53,477 nt of DNA, taken from positions 1 to 53,477 of the forward strand of contig PNOJ01000006.1 of assembly GCA_013824755.1 (NCBI GenBank), given 5' to 3'. Positions 1 through 10,799 of this stretch are shown here, piece by piece. The notes beneath the pieces were generated by a model. The model made no database searches. It saw only the letters and a list, made by a program, of their open reading frames with translations, and was not told the DNA's origin. Source of the DNA: Gemmatimonas sp. (GTDB lineage Bacteria; Krumholzibacteriota; Krumholzibacteriia; LZORAL124-64-63). Each line of letters starts with the position of its first letter. Position 1 is the first letter of the stretch. A program made the position numbers and the translations under genes.

Positions 1-1725
1 TCCGGGCTGCACGTCGGCCTCGTGGCGGCGCTCGCGCTGATGCTGCTGCGCCCGTTCGCCGTCGGACCTTGGGTGCGCAGCCTCTGGTTGGGATCGCTGC
101 TGCCGGTGTACGCCGTGCTGACCGGTCTGGCGGGCTCCGCGCTGCGCGCCACGGGCCTGGGGTTGCTGGCCGTCGCCGGGGTCGCCTGCGGGCGCGACCA
201 CGACGCCCTGCGTTCCCTGGGGCTGCTGATCTGGTTGGCCGTGATCTGGCAACCCGACTGCCTGGGCGATCCCGGCGTGCGCCTCAGCTACCTGGCCGCG
301 GGCGGGATCATCGGCGCGCTGCGGTTGGCCGACGGGATGTCGGGATCGCCACGCGCCGTGCGGATCGTGGCGGCGCCCCTGCTGGTCAGCGTCGGCGCGA
401 CCTGGGCCACGCTGCCGGAAACCGCCGCCGCCTTCGGCTGGATCCATCCCCTGGCGCCGCTGGTGAACCTCGTCGCGGTGCCGACGTTCGCCGGCGCGGT
501 GTGGGCCGTATCCGCCGCCCTGCTGGCCGTGCCCCTGCCGTGGCTGGCGCAGGCGTCGGCGGCGCTGGGGTGGCTGCTCATCCGGCTGCTGGCCGCGGGT
601 TCGTCCGCGCTGGGATCCCTCGGGGACGGACGGGTCGGGCTGCCGGGATGGACGCCCGCGTCGATGCTGCTGTTCGCGGTCGGGACCTTCCTGCTGGCCG
701 TGGCGCTGCGCTCGCGCCCACCGCCGTGGCTGCGCGGCGCGGCGGGCGCGGCCGCCCTGTTGTGCGCCGCGGGGCTGACCCTGACCGGCCGGACCGCGCC
801 GGGCGGCGCCATGACGGTCCTGCAGGCCGACATCGGGCAGGGGGACGCCGCCGTCTTCGTGTTCCCCGATCGCACCGCCGTGCTGGTGGACGCCGGACCG
901 TCGTGGCCGGGCGGATCCCAGTTCGAGCGCGTGTTGGATCCCTGGCTGCGACGTGAAGGCGTGCAGGACCTGTCGGCGGTGGTGCTGACTCACGGGCACG
1001 ATGATCACGACGGCGGCGCGGGGGATGTGGCCGCCGATCGTGACATCGGCGCCTGGTTCGTGGGCGGTGGAGCCGCAGCCCCGGCGGGGCGGGCGGTGGC
1101 CGCCTGCCCCACGCCCGGCACGGTCGTCCACGCCGGCGGCGGCTGGGACCTGTTCTGCCTCGCCGCCCTGCCGGCCGAGATGGGGGCCGACGACGAGAAC
1201 GACCGTTCCGTCGTGCTCGCCCTGCGCCGCGAGGGGCGGACCGTCGGGCTTTGGATGGGCGACCTCGAGCTGGCGGGCGAAACCGGTCTGCTCGCTGACG
1301 GCCGGCTGTCGCCGACGGACGGGATCGAGGTGCTCAAGGCCGGCCACCACGGCAGCCGCACCTCCAGCGGCGCGGCCCTGCTGGACGCCGTGTCGCCGCG
1401 GCTGGTCCTGATCAGTTGCGGGGTCGAGAATTCGCACGGCCACCCGAGCCACGGCCCCTTCCTCGCCCGCGGCGACACGCTGCCGATCCTGCGCACCGAC
1501 CTGGCGGGTTCCGTGCGGCTGCGCTGGCGGGGAGGGGCTCCGCTGGAGATCGAATCCACGCGCGAGGCGGCGGCGGCGGCGTCTCTTGACACTGGCAGGA
1601 GGCCTGCGTACCATGCGCGCGTCGCGCCGCCGGCGCGGCCGGAAATCCTGCCCGACACCGTCCAACCGAACCGGGAGCCCCATGTCCAGCCTGCGCAGCA
1701 CGGTCGATCTCGGCCTGAAGCCTGA
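1..1725 (+). CDS. comEC: ComEC/Rec2 family DNA internalization protein, C-terminal part with metallo-beta-lactamase domain (5' truncated by window edge)
   Basis: Frame is open from base 1 (SGLHVGLVAALAL motif of the competence domain); MBL motifs DIGQGDAAVF, LTHGHDDHDGG, LKAGHHGSRTSS. Confidence 0.9.
   Translation, partial: SGLHVGLVAALALMLLRPFAVGPWVRSLWLGSLLPVYAVLTGLAGSALRATGLGLLAVAGVACGRDHDALRSLGLLIWLAVIWQPDCLGDPGVRLSYLAAGGIIGALRLADGMSGSPRAVRIVAAPLLVSVGATWATLPETAAAFGWIHPLAPLVNLVAVPTFAGAVWAVSAALLAVPLPWLAQASAALGWLLIRLLAAGSSALGSLGDGRVGLPGWTPASMLLFAVGTFLLAVALRSRPPPWLRGAAGAAALLCAAGLTLTGRTAPGGAMTVLQADIGQGDAAVFVFPDRTAVLVDAGPSWPGGSQFERVLDPWLRREGVQDLSAVVLTHGHDDHDGGAGDVAADRDIGAWFVGGGAAAPAGRAVAACPTPGTVVHAGGGWDLFCLAALPAEMGADDENDRSVVLALRREGRTVGLWMGDLELAGETGLLADGRLSPTDGIEVLKAGHHGSRTSSGAALLDAVSPRLVLISCGVENSHGHPSHGPFLARGDTLPILRTDLAGSVRLRWRGGAPLEIESTREAAAAASLDTGRRPAYHARVAPPARPEILPDTVQPNREPHVQPAQHGRSRPEA
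1586..1614 (+). promoter_or_regulatory. sigma70-like promoter upstream of purC: TTGACA-17-TACCAT
   Basis: -35 1586-1591, -10 1609-1614, 17-nt spacer; lies in the 3' end of comEC ORF. Confidence 0.65.
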
Positions 1726-2587
1726 TCGCCGGGGAAAGGTGCGCGAGATCTTCGATCTCGGCCGGGAACTGTTCATCGTCGCCACCGACCGCATCTCCGC
1801 CTACGACGTGGTCATGGACCAGATCGTGCCGGGCAGGGGTGTCGTATTGTCCGTGATGACAATGGCATGGATGGATCACTTCAAGGAAATTCCCAATCAC
1901 TTGATCACGGCCGAACCCGACCTCTTCCCGGCGCCGTTCCGGGCGCACCGCGACGTGCTCGCCGGCCGCTCGATGCTGGTGCGCAAGGCCACCCCCTTCC
2001 CGGTGGAATGCATCGCGCGGGGGTACCTCTCGGGGTCGGGGTGGCGCTCCTACCAGCGGGACGGCACGATCTGCGGGCACGCGTTGCCGGCCGGACTGCA
2101 GAAGTCGTCGCCCCTGCCGGCGCCGATCTTCACCCCCTCGACCAAGGCCGAGCAGGGCCACGACGAGAACATCGACTTCGCGGGCGCCTGCGCCCTGGTC
2201 GGCGAGGCGGACGCGACGCGCCTGCGCGACGTCACGCTGGACATCTACCGCCGCGCGGCCGCCTACGCCAGCGCCGGCGGCGTGCTGATCGCCGACACGA
2301 AGTTCGAGTTCGGCCTGGTCGACGGCGAGCTGACCCTCATCGACGAAGTGCTCACTCCCGACTCCAGCCGTTTCTGGCCCGCGGCCGAACACCGACCGGG
2401 CGAGGAGCCGCCGAGCTGGGACAAGCAGATCCTGCGCAACCACCTGGACACCCTGGACTGGGACCACGAGCCGCCGCCGCCCCGCCTGCCGGCGGAGATC
2501 CTCGAGCGGACGGCCCGCCGCTACCAGGACGTCCTGAACCTGCTGTTCGCCGAGGAGGCCCGCCGATGGCACCAGGCCCTGATCTGA
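1682..2587 (+). CDS. purC: Phosphoribosylaminoimidazole-succinocarboxamide (SAICAR) synthase
   Basis: Start MSSLRSTVDLGLKPDRRGKVREIFDLG; RISAYDVVMD; VECIARGYLSGSGW; DTKFEFG. Confidence 0.93.
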   Translation: MSSLRSTVDLGLKPDRRGKVREIFDLGRELFIVATDRISAYDVVMDQIVPGRGVVLSVMTMAWMDHFKEIPNHLITAEPDLFPAPFRAHRDVLAGRSMLVRKATPFPVECIARGYLSGSGWRSYQRDGTICGHALPAGLQKSSPLPAPIFTPSTKAEQGHDENIDFAGACALVGEADATRLRDVTLDIYRRAAAYASAGGVLIADTKFEFGLVDGELTLIDEVLTPDSSRFWPAAEHRPGEEPPSWDKQILRNHLDTLDWDHEPPPPRLPAEILERTARRYQDVLNLLFAEEARRWHQALI

Positions 2588-4164
2588 ACCGCCGCCGCCG
2601 CGCGCTGCTGAGCGTGACCGACAAGACCCGGCTCGGCGAGCTGGCCCGCGCCCTGGCGGGCCGCGGCTACGAGCTGGTCGCGAGCGGGGGCACCGCGGCC
2701 GCGCTGCGCGACGAGGGGCTCGCCGTGCGCGAGGTGAGCGAGCTGACGGGCTTCCCGGAGATCTTCGGGGGGCGGATCAAGACCCTGCACCCGCTGGTGT
2801 TCGGCGGCATCCTCGGGCCGGACGAGACCTCGCTGGCGCAGGCCGCCGGGCTGGGCGTGCTGCCCTTCGACGTGGTCGTGGTCAACCTCTACGACTTCGC
2901 CGCGGCGGTCGACGCCGGCGCGGACGAGGCGGCCGCGATCGAGAAGATCGACATCGGCGGGCCGTCCCTGCTGCGCGCCGCCGCCAAGAACCACGCCCGC
3001 GTCTGCGTGCTGCCGGACCCGGCGTTCTACGACGACTTCCTGGAAGCCCTCGCGGGCGACGCCGGTTTCCCGGACCTGGAATTCCGCCGCAACATGGCGG
3101 CGGCGACGTTCGCCGTCACGGCGGACTACGACGCCGCCATCGCGGACTGGTTCGTCGGCGGGCACGCCTGCTGCGACGACCCGGACCACGATCACGACCA
3201 CGACCACGATCACGAACAGATCCTGGGCATCGAGCTGCGCTACGGCGAGAACCCCCACCAGAAGGCCGAGCTGATGCTCCCCGGCGAGGACACCGAGGAC
3301 CCGCTGATCGGGATGGGGCTGCGCCAGCTGGGCGGGAAGGAACTGTCCTTCAACAACCTGGTGGACGTCGTCGCCGCGGTGAAGCTCGTCGACGACCTCG
3401 AGGTCGGCGGGCGGGTCGCCTGCGCCGCGATCAAGCACACCAACCCCTGCGGCGTCGGCCTCGGGGCCACGGCGGCCGCGGCCCTGGCGCGCGCCCTGCT
3501 GGGGGATCCCGACGCCGCATTCGGCGGCGTCTTCGCCTTCACCGGCGAGGTGGACGCCGACGCCGCCGCGGAGCTGCACGCGCGCTTCTGCGAGGTCGTC
3601 GTGGCGCCCGCCTTCACCGAGGAGGCGCAGGACCTGCTGGGCCGCAAGAAGAACCTGCGCCTGCTGACGCTGGACCGCGAGGCGTTCCGCGCCGCCACCT
3701 GGGGGCAGGTGCGCATCTTCGGCGACGTGCAGCTGCACCAGGACGAGGACGAGGGCTTCCCCGAGCTGGAGTCCTGGCGCCACGTCGCCGGTCCCGCGCC
3801 GGACGCCGGCACCGCCGACGCGCTGCGGCTGCTGTGGCGGGTCTGCAAGCACGTCAAGAGCAACGCCGTCGTGCTGGGCGATGCCGCCGGCACCCTCGGC
3901 GTCGGCGCCGGCCAGATGAGCCGCGTCGACAGCGCGCGCCTGGCGGTGCGCAAGGCGGCCGACCGGGAGCTCGCGCTGGCGGGCTGCGCCTGCGCCTCGG
4001 ACGCGTTCTTCCCGTTCCCCGACGGCCTCGAGGAGCTGCACGCCGCCGGCGTGCGCGCGGTGGTCGCGCCAGCGGGCTCGATCCGCGACGCGGACGTCAT
4101 CGCGGCCGCCGAGCGGCTGGGCGTGACCCTGATGCACACCGATCGCCGCCACTTCCGCCACTGA
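2566..4164 (+). CDS. purH: Bifunctional AICAR transformylase/IMP cyclohydrolase
   Basis: ALLSVTDKTRLGELARAL; GGRIKTLHPLVFGGIL; ELRYGENPHQKAEL; KHTNPCGV; ATG 2566 overlaps purC by 22 nt. Confidence 0.95.
   Translation: MAPGPDLNRRRRALLSVTDKTRLGELARALAGRGYELVASGGTAAALRDEGLAVREVSELTGFPEIFGGRIKTLHPLVFGGILGPDETSLAQAAGLGVLPFDVVVVNLYDFAAAVDAGADEAAAIEKIDIGGPSLLRAAAKNHARVCVLPDPAFYDDFLEALAGDAGFPDLEFRRNMAAATFAVTADYDAAIADWFVGGHACCDDPDHDHDHDHDHEQILGIELRYGENPHQKAELMLPGEDTEDPLIGMGLRQLGGKELSFNNLVDVVAAVKLVDDLEVGGRVACAAIKHTNPCGVGLGATAAAALARALLGDPDAAFGGVFAFTGEVDADAAAELHARFCEVVVAPAFTEEAQDLLGRKKNLRLLTLDREAFRAATWGQVRIFGDVQLHQDEDEGFPELESWRHVAGPAPDAGTADALRLLWRVCKHVKSNAVVLGDAAGTLGVGAGQMSRVDSARLAVRKAADRELALAGCACASDAFFPFPDGLEELHAAGVRAVVAPAGSIRDADVIAAAERLGVTLMHTDRRHFRH
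3184..3213 (+). repeat. (GAY-CAC)5 tandem repeat encoding (Asp-His)5 in purH
   Basis: gaccacgatcacgaccacgaccacgatcac. Confidence 0.9.
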
Positions 4165-4191
4165 CCGGCGGCCGGCGCGTCGCCGCCGGTC
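4163..4191 (+). terminator. Hairpin between purH and guaA (possible terminator/attenuator, weak U-tract)
   Basis: GACCGGCGGC-N9-GCCGCCGGTC perfect 10-bp stem followed by CGTCTCT. Confidence 0.35.
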
Positions 4192-4206
4192 CGTCTCTGG
4201 AGGAGC

Positions 4207-5766
<1,560 letters not shown>

Positions 5767-5782
5767 GATCGGGCGAACCGGG

Positions 5783-8596
5783 ATGAACACGCGCCTGCGC
5801 ATCGGCCTGCACCTGTTCGTCGCGGCCGCCCTGTGGGGGGCGGCCGCGCCCGTCGCGGCTCAGCCGGCCGACCCCCCTCGTCCCGTCGACCCGCATCGCC
5901 CCCTCGACCCCGACCTGTCACGATGGCGCGGCGAGCGCCGGGCCGCCCTGAAGGCGCGCGCTCTGGACAAGGACGCCGCGGCGGAATTCGGGCTGCTGGT
6001 CATCCCGGTGGACTTCGCCGGCGAACGGTTGCCCGCCGCCTGGGAAGCGGCGCGCGATCTGGCGCCGCGCCTGCTGGACGGTGCCGGCTCGCTGAAGGGC
6101 TACGTCGACGCGGCCTCCCGCGGCCGGCTGGACCTGCGCCTGGTGCTGTCGCCGCTGGTGCACCTGCCCGGCCCGCCCGGCGACTACTCCGATCTCGGTC
6201 GGCTGGGTTTCACCAGGACGCGCCTGCTGGCGCAGCAGGCGCTGGCGGAGGCGGCCGCCCTGGGGGTGCCCTTCGCGGCGGCCGATCGGGACGGCGCCGA
6301 CGGACTGCCGGGCAGCCCCGACGACGACGGTGAGGTCGACGGCGTGCTGATCCTGCACGCCGAAGCCGGCTGGGAGGGGGAGCCGGCGGGCGTGGTCGTC
6401 CCGCTGCAGTACTTCCTCGAGGAACCGGTCGTGCAGTCGGGCACGGCCGCCGCCGTCTACGCCGTGGCCAGCCTGCGCAGCGGCCTGGGCATCTGGGCCC
6501 ACGAGACGGCCCACCTCTTCGGGCTGGACGACCGCTACGACATCTTCCTGCCTGGCACCGGGGAAGCGACGGCCCGCGGCGGGCTCGGCGCCTTCAGCCT
6601 GATGGCCGGCGGCGCCCGCGACGGCGCGGGCGACCACGCGCCGGCGTTGCCGGACGCCGAGAGCGCATTGCAGCTCGGCTGGCGCGACGAGCGCGTCCTG
6701 ATCGGTCAGAGCGACGGCCCGCAGGTCCTGCCGGCCGGCGTCGTCTGGCGCCTGCCGGCGGGGCCGCTCAACCCGGGGCAGTGGTTCCTGCTGGAGAGGC
6801 GCGGCGGCACGCCGCCCTGGGACCCGGTGCTGCCGGACCCCGCCCTGGTGATCTGCCACGTCGACGGCGACCTGCCCGACGACGCGCAGTCGGCGCTCGG
6901 CACGCGCCACCTGCGGGTGCGGCTCGTGGAAGCGGACGGCGACCAGGACGTCGCGGCGGGTCTCGCCGCCGGCGACGCGGGGGACGCCTTCTCGGCCGTC
7001 GCCGGCCCCGTGGACTGGGATGCCGGCACCTCGCCGTCGAGCCACGGCTATCTGGGACCGAGCGGCGTGGCCTGCACCCTGTCGCAGGACGGCGACGAAC
7101 TGTCGGTCGCCTGGGCCACGGCCGGACACCGGCTCGCGCTCTCGCTGCGCCTGGTGCCGGCTCCCGGCGACACCGTGGTCGACCTGCTGGTCCGCGATCC
7201 CGATCTGGCGTCCACCCCCCTCGCGATCACCCTCGGTCTCGACGGCGGTGCCACGCCCTGGGGCGAATTCGCGCCGGGTGCGTCCGCCGTCACGCGCGAA
7301 CTGGTCCAAGCCGCGCCGGGGGCGTGGCGCCCGGCGACGCCCGTCCGCTGGCTGCCCGCCGGCGATCCCCCGGCGGGCGCCGCGACGACCTTCGTCGTGG
7401 AGCTGCGCCGCGACGGCGCGGTGCTGGGCAGCGAAACCCGGCGCTGGCTGTGGCGCCAGGCCGACGACCCCTTCGTCACCACGGACTGGCCCGGGGACTG
7501 GGAGGTGCAAGCCGACGGCGGGACGACCTGGCACCTCTGGGACATGGCGTTGCCGTCACCGGTCCTGGCCTGCACCGACGCCGCCGCCGTCACGCCCGTC
7601 GACTGGCCCGACGTGACGTACGGGGTCGGCGACGAGGCCGTGCTGGTCAGCCCGCCCTGGCGCGGCGAGGGGCGCGCCCTGCGCATCGTCCACGCGCTGG
7701 ACGCCCAGCTCTGGAGCCCCGGCCTCGGCGCGGACGGCGCGGTGCTGGAGGCCCTGGCCCCCGACGGCACGATCGTGGCCCTCGTCCCGGCAGGCGGTTA
7801 TCCCGGCGCCATGGCGCGGGACGTCGACAACCCCCTGTTCGGCCGGCCGGCGTTCGTCGGCCCCGGCGAACTGCTGGCCGACGACCGCCCGCTCTGGCGG
7901 GCCGATGTGATCCCCCTGCCGGCCGCCTTGGCCGACGGCGCCCGCCTGCGCCTGCGCTTCGCCAGCGACCCGCTCTGGCGCGGCCGCGGCTGGCTGGTGG
8001 CCGACCTCGCGCTGGTCCCGGCCGAGGATGCCGAGCGGCCCTGCCGCGCCGCGTGGGATCCCGTCGCGGATGGGTTGCTGGTGACCTGGCCGTGGGGAAC
8101 GCCGAGCACGCTCGCCGTCGAGTTCAGCCTCGATCGGGGCGGGACCTGGGTGACGGTCTGGGAGGGAACGCCCCCGGCCGGACCAGCCGCCGGTCAGCAT
8201 TTCGTGCCCGCCGGGCAGATGCTGGTGCCTGCCGGCGCCGCCGCCACGCGGGCCCTGGTCCGGGCCCGGCTCGGCTTGCCGTTGGGGGAGGTGGCCACGC
8301 CCGCCGCCGTCCACGCGCCGGCGACGCCCGCCGCCGCCGCGCTGGGGCTGCCGACGCCGAATCCCGGCCGCGGCCCGATCTTCTTGCCGGTCTCCTTGGC
8401 GACCGGGACCGCGCGTCTGGCGATCCACGACCTGCGCGGTCGCCGGGTCCGCGCCTGGGATCTGGCGGCGGGGGACTTCGTCGTCGCCTGGGACGGCCGC
8501 GACGACCGGGGGCGGCGGTTGCCCGCCGGCGTCTATATCGTGCGCCTGGAACACGGAGGTTCGATCATGACCAGAAAGGCGACCCTGGTACGATGA
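5783..8596 (+). CDS. Secreted M6-like metalloprotease domain protein with C-terminal FlgD-like Ig/sorting domain
   Basis: N-terminal signal-like hydrophobic segment; zinc motif HETAHLFGLDDRYD; SLMAGGARDGAGDHAPA; C-term RLAIHDLRGRRVRAWDL...GDFVVAWDGRDDRGRRLPAGVYIVRL. Confidence 0.75.
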   Translation: MNTRLRIGLHLFVAAALWGAAAPVAAQPADPPRPVDPHRPLDPDLSRWRGERRAALKARALDKDAAAEFGLLVIPVDFAGERLPAAWEAARDLAPRLLDGAGSLKGYVDAASRGRLDLRLVLSPLVHLPGPPGDYSDLGRLGFTRTRLLAQQALAEAAALGVPFAAADRDGADGLPGSPDDDGEVDGVLILHAEAGWEGEPAGVVVPLQYFLEEPVVQSGTAAAVYAVASLRSGLGIWAHETAHLFGLDDRYDIFLPGTGEATARGGLGAFSLMAGGARDGAGDHAPALPDAESALQLGWRDERVLIGQSDGPQVLPAGVVWRLPAGPLNPGQWFLLERRGGTPPWDPVLPDPALVICHVDGDLPDDAQSALGTRHLRVRLVEADGDQDVAAGLAAGDAGDAFSAVAGPVDWDAGTSPSSHGYLGPSGVACTLSQDGDELSVAWATAGHRLALSLRLVPAPGDTVVDLLVRDPDLASTPLAITLGLDGGATPWGEFAPGASAVTRELVQAAPGAWRPATPVRWLPAGDPPAGAATTFVVELRRDGAVLGSETRRWLWRQADDPFVTTDWPGDWEVQADGGTTWHLWDMALPSPVLACTDAAAVTPVDWPDVTYGVGDEAVLVSPPWRGEGRALRIVHALDAQLWSPGLGADGAVLEALAPDGTIVALVPAGGYPGAMARDVDNPLFGRPAFVGPGELLADDRPLWRADVIPLPAALADGARLRLRFASDPLWRGRGWLVADLALVPAEDAERPCRAAWDPVADGLLVTWPWGTPSTLAVEFSLDRGGTWVTVWEGTPPAGPAAGQHFVPAGQMLVPAGAAATRALVRARLGLPLGEVATPAAVHAPATPAAAALGLPTPNPGRGPIFLPVSLATGTARLAIHDLRGRRVRAWDLAAGDFVVAWDGRDDRGRRLPAGVYIVRLEHGGSIMTRKATLVR

Positions 8597-10779
8597 AGCG
8601 ACTGCTCACCACGCTCTTGTTGCTCGCCGCCGCCGTGGCGCCGGTCCGCGCCGCGCTGCTGGTCGACCCGTGCCTGGAGGATTTCCGGGTCGGCGACATC
8701 GCGCAGGGTCCCGCCGCCTTCACGCCGGTGGGCTGGGCCGGGAACCTCTTCGAACGCCCGGCCTGGTCGCCCCTGTGGAGCGGCGCCTGGGACCAACTCT
8801 TCCGGATGACCGATGCCGAGCGCACCGGGTTGGCCGCCTGGCCGCTCTTCGTGGCGGTCAACGGCGGCGACCAGCAACGCGCCGCCGGCTGGTGGGACGA
8901 TCTGGCGTCCGTCTGGTCGGAAACTCGGCTCGGGCAGGCGCCCGCCGCCCGGGAATCCGCGGCCCGGAACTGGTTGTCCTACGAGCGCAACAGCTTGGCG
9001 GTCTTCGGCGCCCTGGACCGCGGCGACACCTCGGCCGCGCTCGCGGCCACCGACGCGGTGCTGGCGCTGGACGGTCTGGCCGACGAGACGCGCCTGATCT
9101 GGAGCCTGCGCCGCCGGGCGCTGGCCGCGACGGCGGCGGATGCCGGTCCCTGGGAGGAGCTGCTGACGCTGCACGCCTGCGACCGCGACGCGGGCTGGGA
9201 ACTCTGGCGGGCCCGCGCCGCCGCGACCGGCCGCGATCCGTTGTCGTTGCCCACGCAGCCCGCCCGCTGGGCGCGCTGGCTGGTGGCGGCCGGCGACGAC
9301 GCGCTCGCCGCGAACCAGCTCGAGAAACTGGCCGTGCCCGACGACGTCAAAGCGGGACTCGGCGCCCGGCTGCTGGCCGGAGCCGAACTGCGGCGCCATT
9401 TCCAGGACCACCCCGATCCTCCCGCTGACGAGGAACTGCAGGACTGGTGGCTCCAGGGTCGTCTGCGGCTGGCCGGATCGTCGGCCGAAGAGGCGGAGGC
9501 GTTGTCGGCCCTGCCGGGACTGGCCCTGGCCAACCGCGCCTGGTTGCTGCGCCGCGCCGGCGACCGGCGCGCCGGTGAAGGCCTCTGGGGCGCCGCGCTC
9601 GCCGACTTCCGCACGGCGCTGCTGTTGGCGGAGCGCTCGGGCAGGTCCACGGTCCTGAACCGGGTGCGGGCCGAGATCGACCGTGCGCGATCGCTGGCGG
9701 ACCAGCAGGGACGGCCCGACATCCGGGCCGAACTGGACGGGCTCTGGAGCCCGCCGGCCACGCGCGAGAGCGAAGGACCACGGGTCGCGGCCGCACGCGC
9801 CCTGGTGAAGCGAGGGCGCGCGCCGGACCTCGCGTCGCGCGCGTTGCCGGACTTCCCCGCCCGCGCCCGCGGCGTCGAAACGGCGGTCTGGCGCGTCTGG
9901 GCCCGGCAGGGCCGATGGCTGGCGCAGGCCCGAGTCGCGGACCCGGCGGCGGCCGCCTACGACACGCTGCTCCAGGCCGTGGCGGCCGCCGCTCGTCTTT
10001 CGGACCAGCGGCGCTCGGCGGCGGCGGCCTGCGGCGCCGTGCTGGCGACCAGCGGCTGCGGGGAGCGCGTCGCCCTCTGGCTGCTGGCGGCGGCGGCGGC
10101 GGCGACCGGCCCCGTGCTGCCGCCGGGCGAGCCCTCGCCCGTGCCCGGCCTGGTGGAAACCCACGACGACGACCTCGTGAGGCACGCCCTCTTCGGCGCG
10201 GCCCTGCTGGCCGGCGACGACCGGGGCCGGCTGGCTGCCGGCACCCGCACGCCGCGCGGCATGCTGAGCGAGGACGAGCGCCTGCTGCTGGTCTTCCCCG
10301 TGCCGAGCGGCGGGGAAGTGGCGGCCCAGCTGGCCGGCGGCGCCGAACCCAGGCTCGCCCTGGCCGTGGCGCGCAACGAATCCCTCTTCGACCCCGCGGT
10401 GCGCTCGCACGCCGGCGCCCTGGGCTACATGCAGATCATGCCGTTCCACTACCGTGACGGGGCCCGCCGCGACGGCGATGTGGACTGGCGGCGCAGCGTG
10501 ACGTCCCTGCGCAAGGGCCGGGCCCTGCTGGACGAGAACGCGCGCCGCTACCGGGGCGACCCTTATCGGACCCTGGCCGCCTACAACGCGGGACCGGCCG
10601 CGGTGGGGCGCTGGTCCGGCCAGTTGGGCCGCCGATCCGGCCGCCAGGCGTTCCTGGAATGGATCGGTTACGCCGAGACCCGTCAGTACGTGGAGAAGGT
10701 TTTAATTGACCGTGAGGTCTACGACTGGATACTTAACGACGCTGCCGGCGCGCTCGGTGCCGGTGTCGTCCAGGACTGA
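8593..10779 (+). CDS. Soluble lytic murein transglycosylase (SLT domain)
   Basis: Signal peptide; LALAVARNESLFDPAVRSHAGALGYMQIMPF...LAAYNAGPAAVGRW; ATGA overlap with upstream gene. Confidence 0.85.
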   Translation: MKRLLTTLLLLAAAVAPVRAALLVDPCLEDFRVGDIAQGPAAFTPVGWAGNLFERPAWSPLWSGAWDQLFRMTDAERTGLAAWPLFVAVNGGDQQRAAGWWDDLASVWSETRLGQAPAARESAARNWLSYERNSLAVFGALDRGDTSAALAATDAVLALDGLADETRLIWSLRRRALAATAADAGPWEELLTLHACDRDAGWELWRARAAATGRDPLSLPTQPARWARWLVAAGDDALAANQLEKLAVPDDVKAGLGARLLAGAELRRHFQDHPDPPADEELQDWWLQGRLRLAGSSAEEAEALSALPGLALANRAWLLRRAGDRRAGEGLWGAALADFRTALLLAERSGRSTVLNRVRAEIDRARSLADQQGRPDIRAELDGLWSPPATRESEGPRVAAARALVKRGRAPDLASRALPDFPARARGVETAVWRVWARQGRWLAQARVADPAAAAYDTLLQAVAAAARLSDQRRSAAAACGAVLATSGCGERVALWLLAAAAAATGPVLPPGEPSPVPGLVETHDDDLVRHALFGAALLAGDDRGRLAAGTRTPRGMLSEDERLLLVFPVPSGGEVAAQLAGGAEPRLALAVARNESLFDPAVRSHAGALGYMQIMPFHYRDGARRDGDVDWRRSVTSLRKGRALLDENARRYRGDPYRTLAAYNAGPAAVGRWSGQLGRRSGRQAFLEWIGYAETRQYVEKVLIDREVYDWILNDAAGALGAGVVQD
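10706..10735 (+). promoter_or_regulatory. Candidate promoter inside 3' end of the SLT gene: TTGACC-18-TACTTA
   Basis: AT-rich patch ttttaattgaccgtgaggtctacgactggatacttaac in otherwise GC-rich coding sequence; rare codons TTA ATT CGT ATA CTT. Confidence 0.5.
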
Positions 10780-10799
10780 CCCAAGACCGGCGCGCTCCT

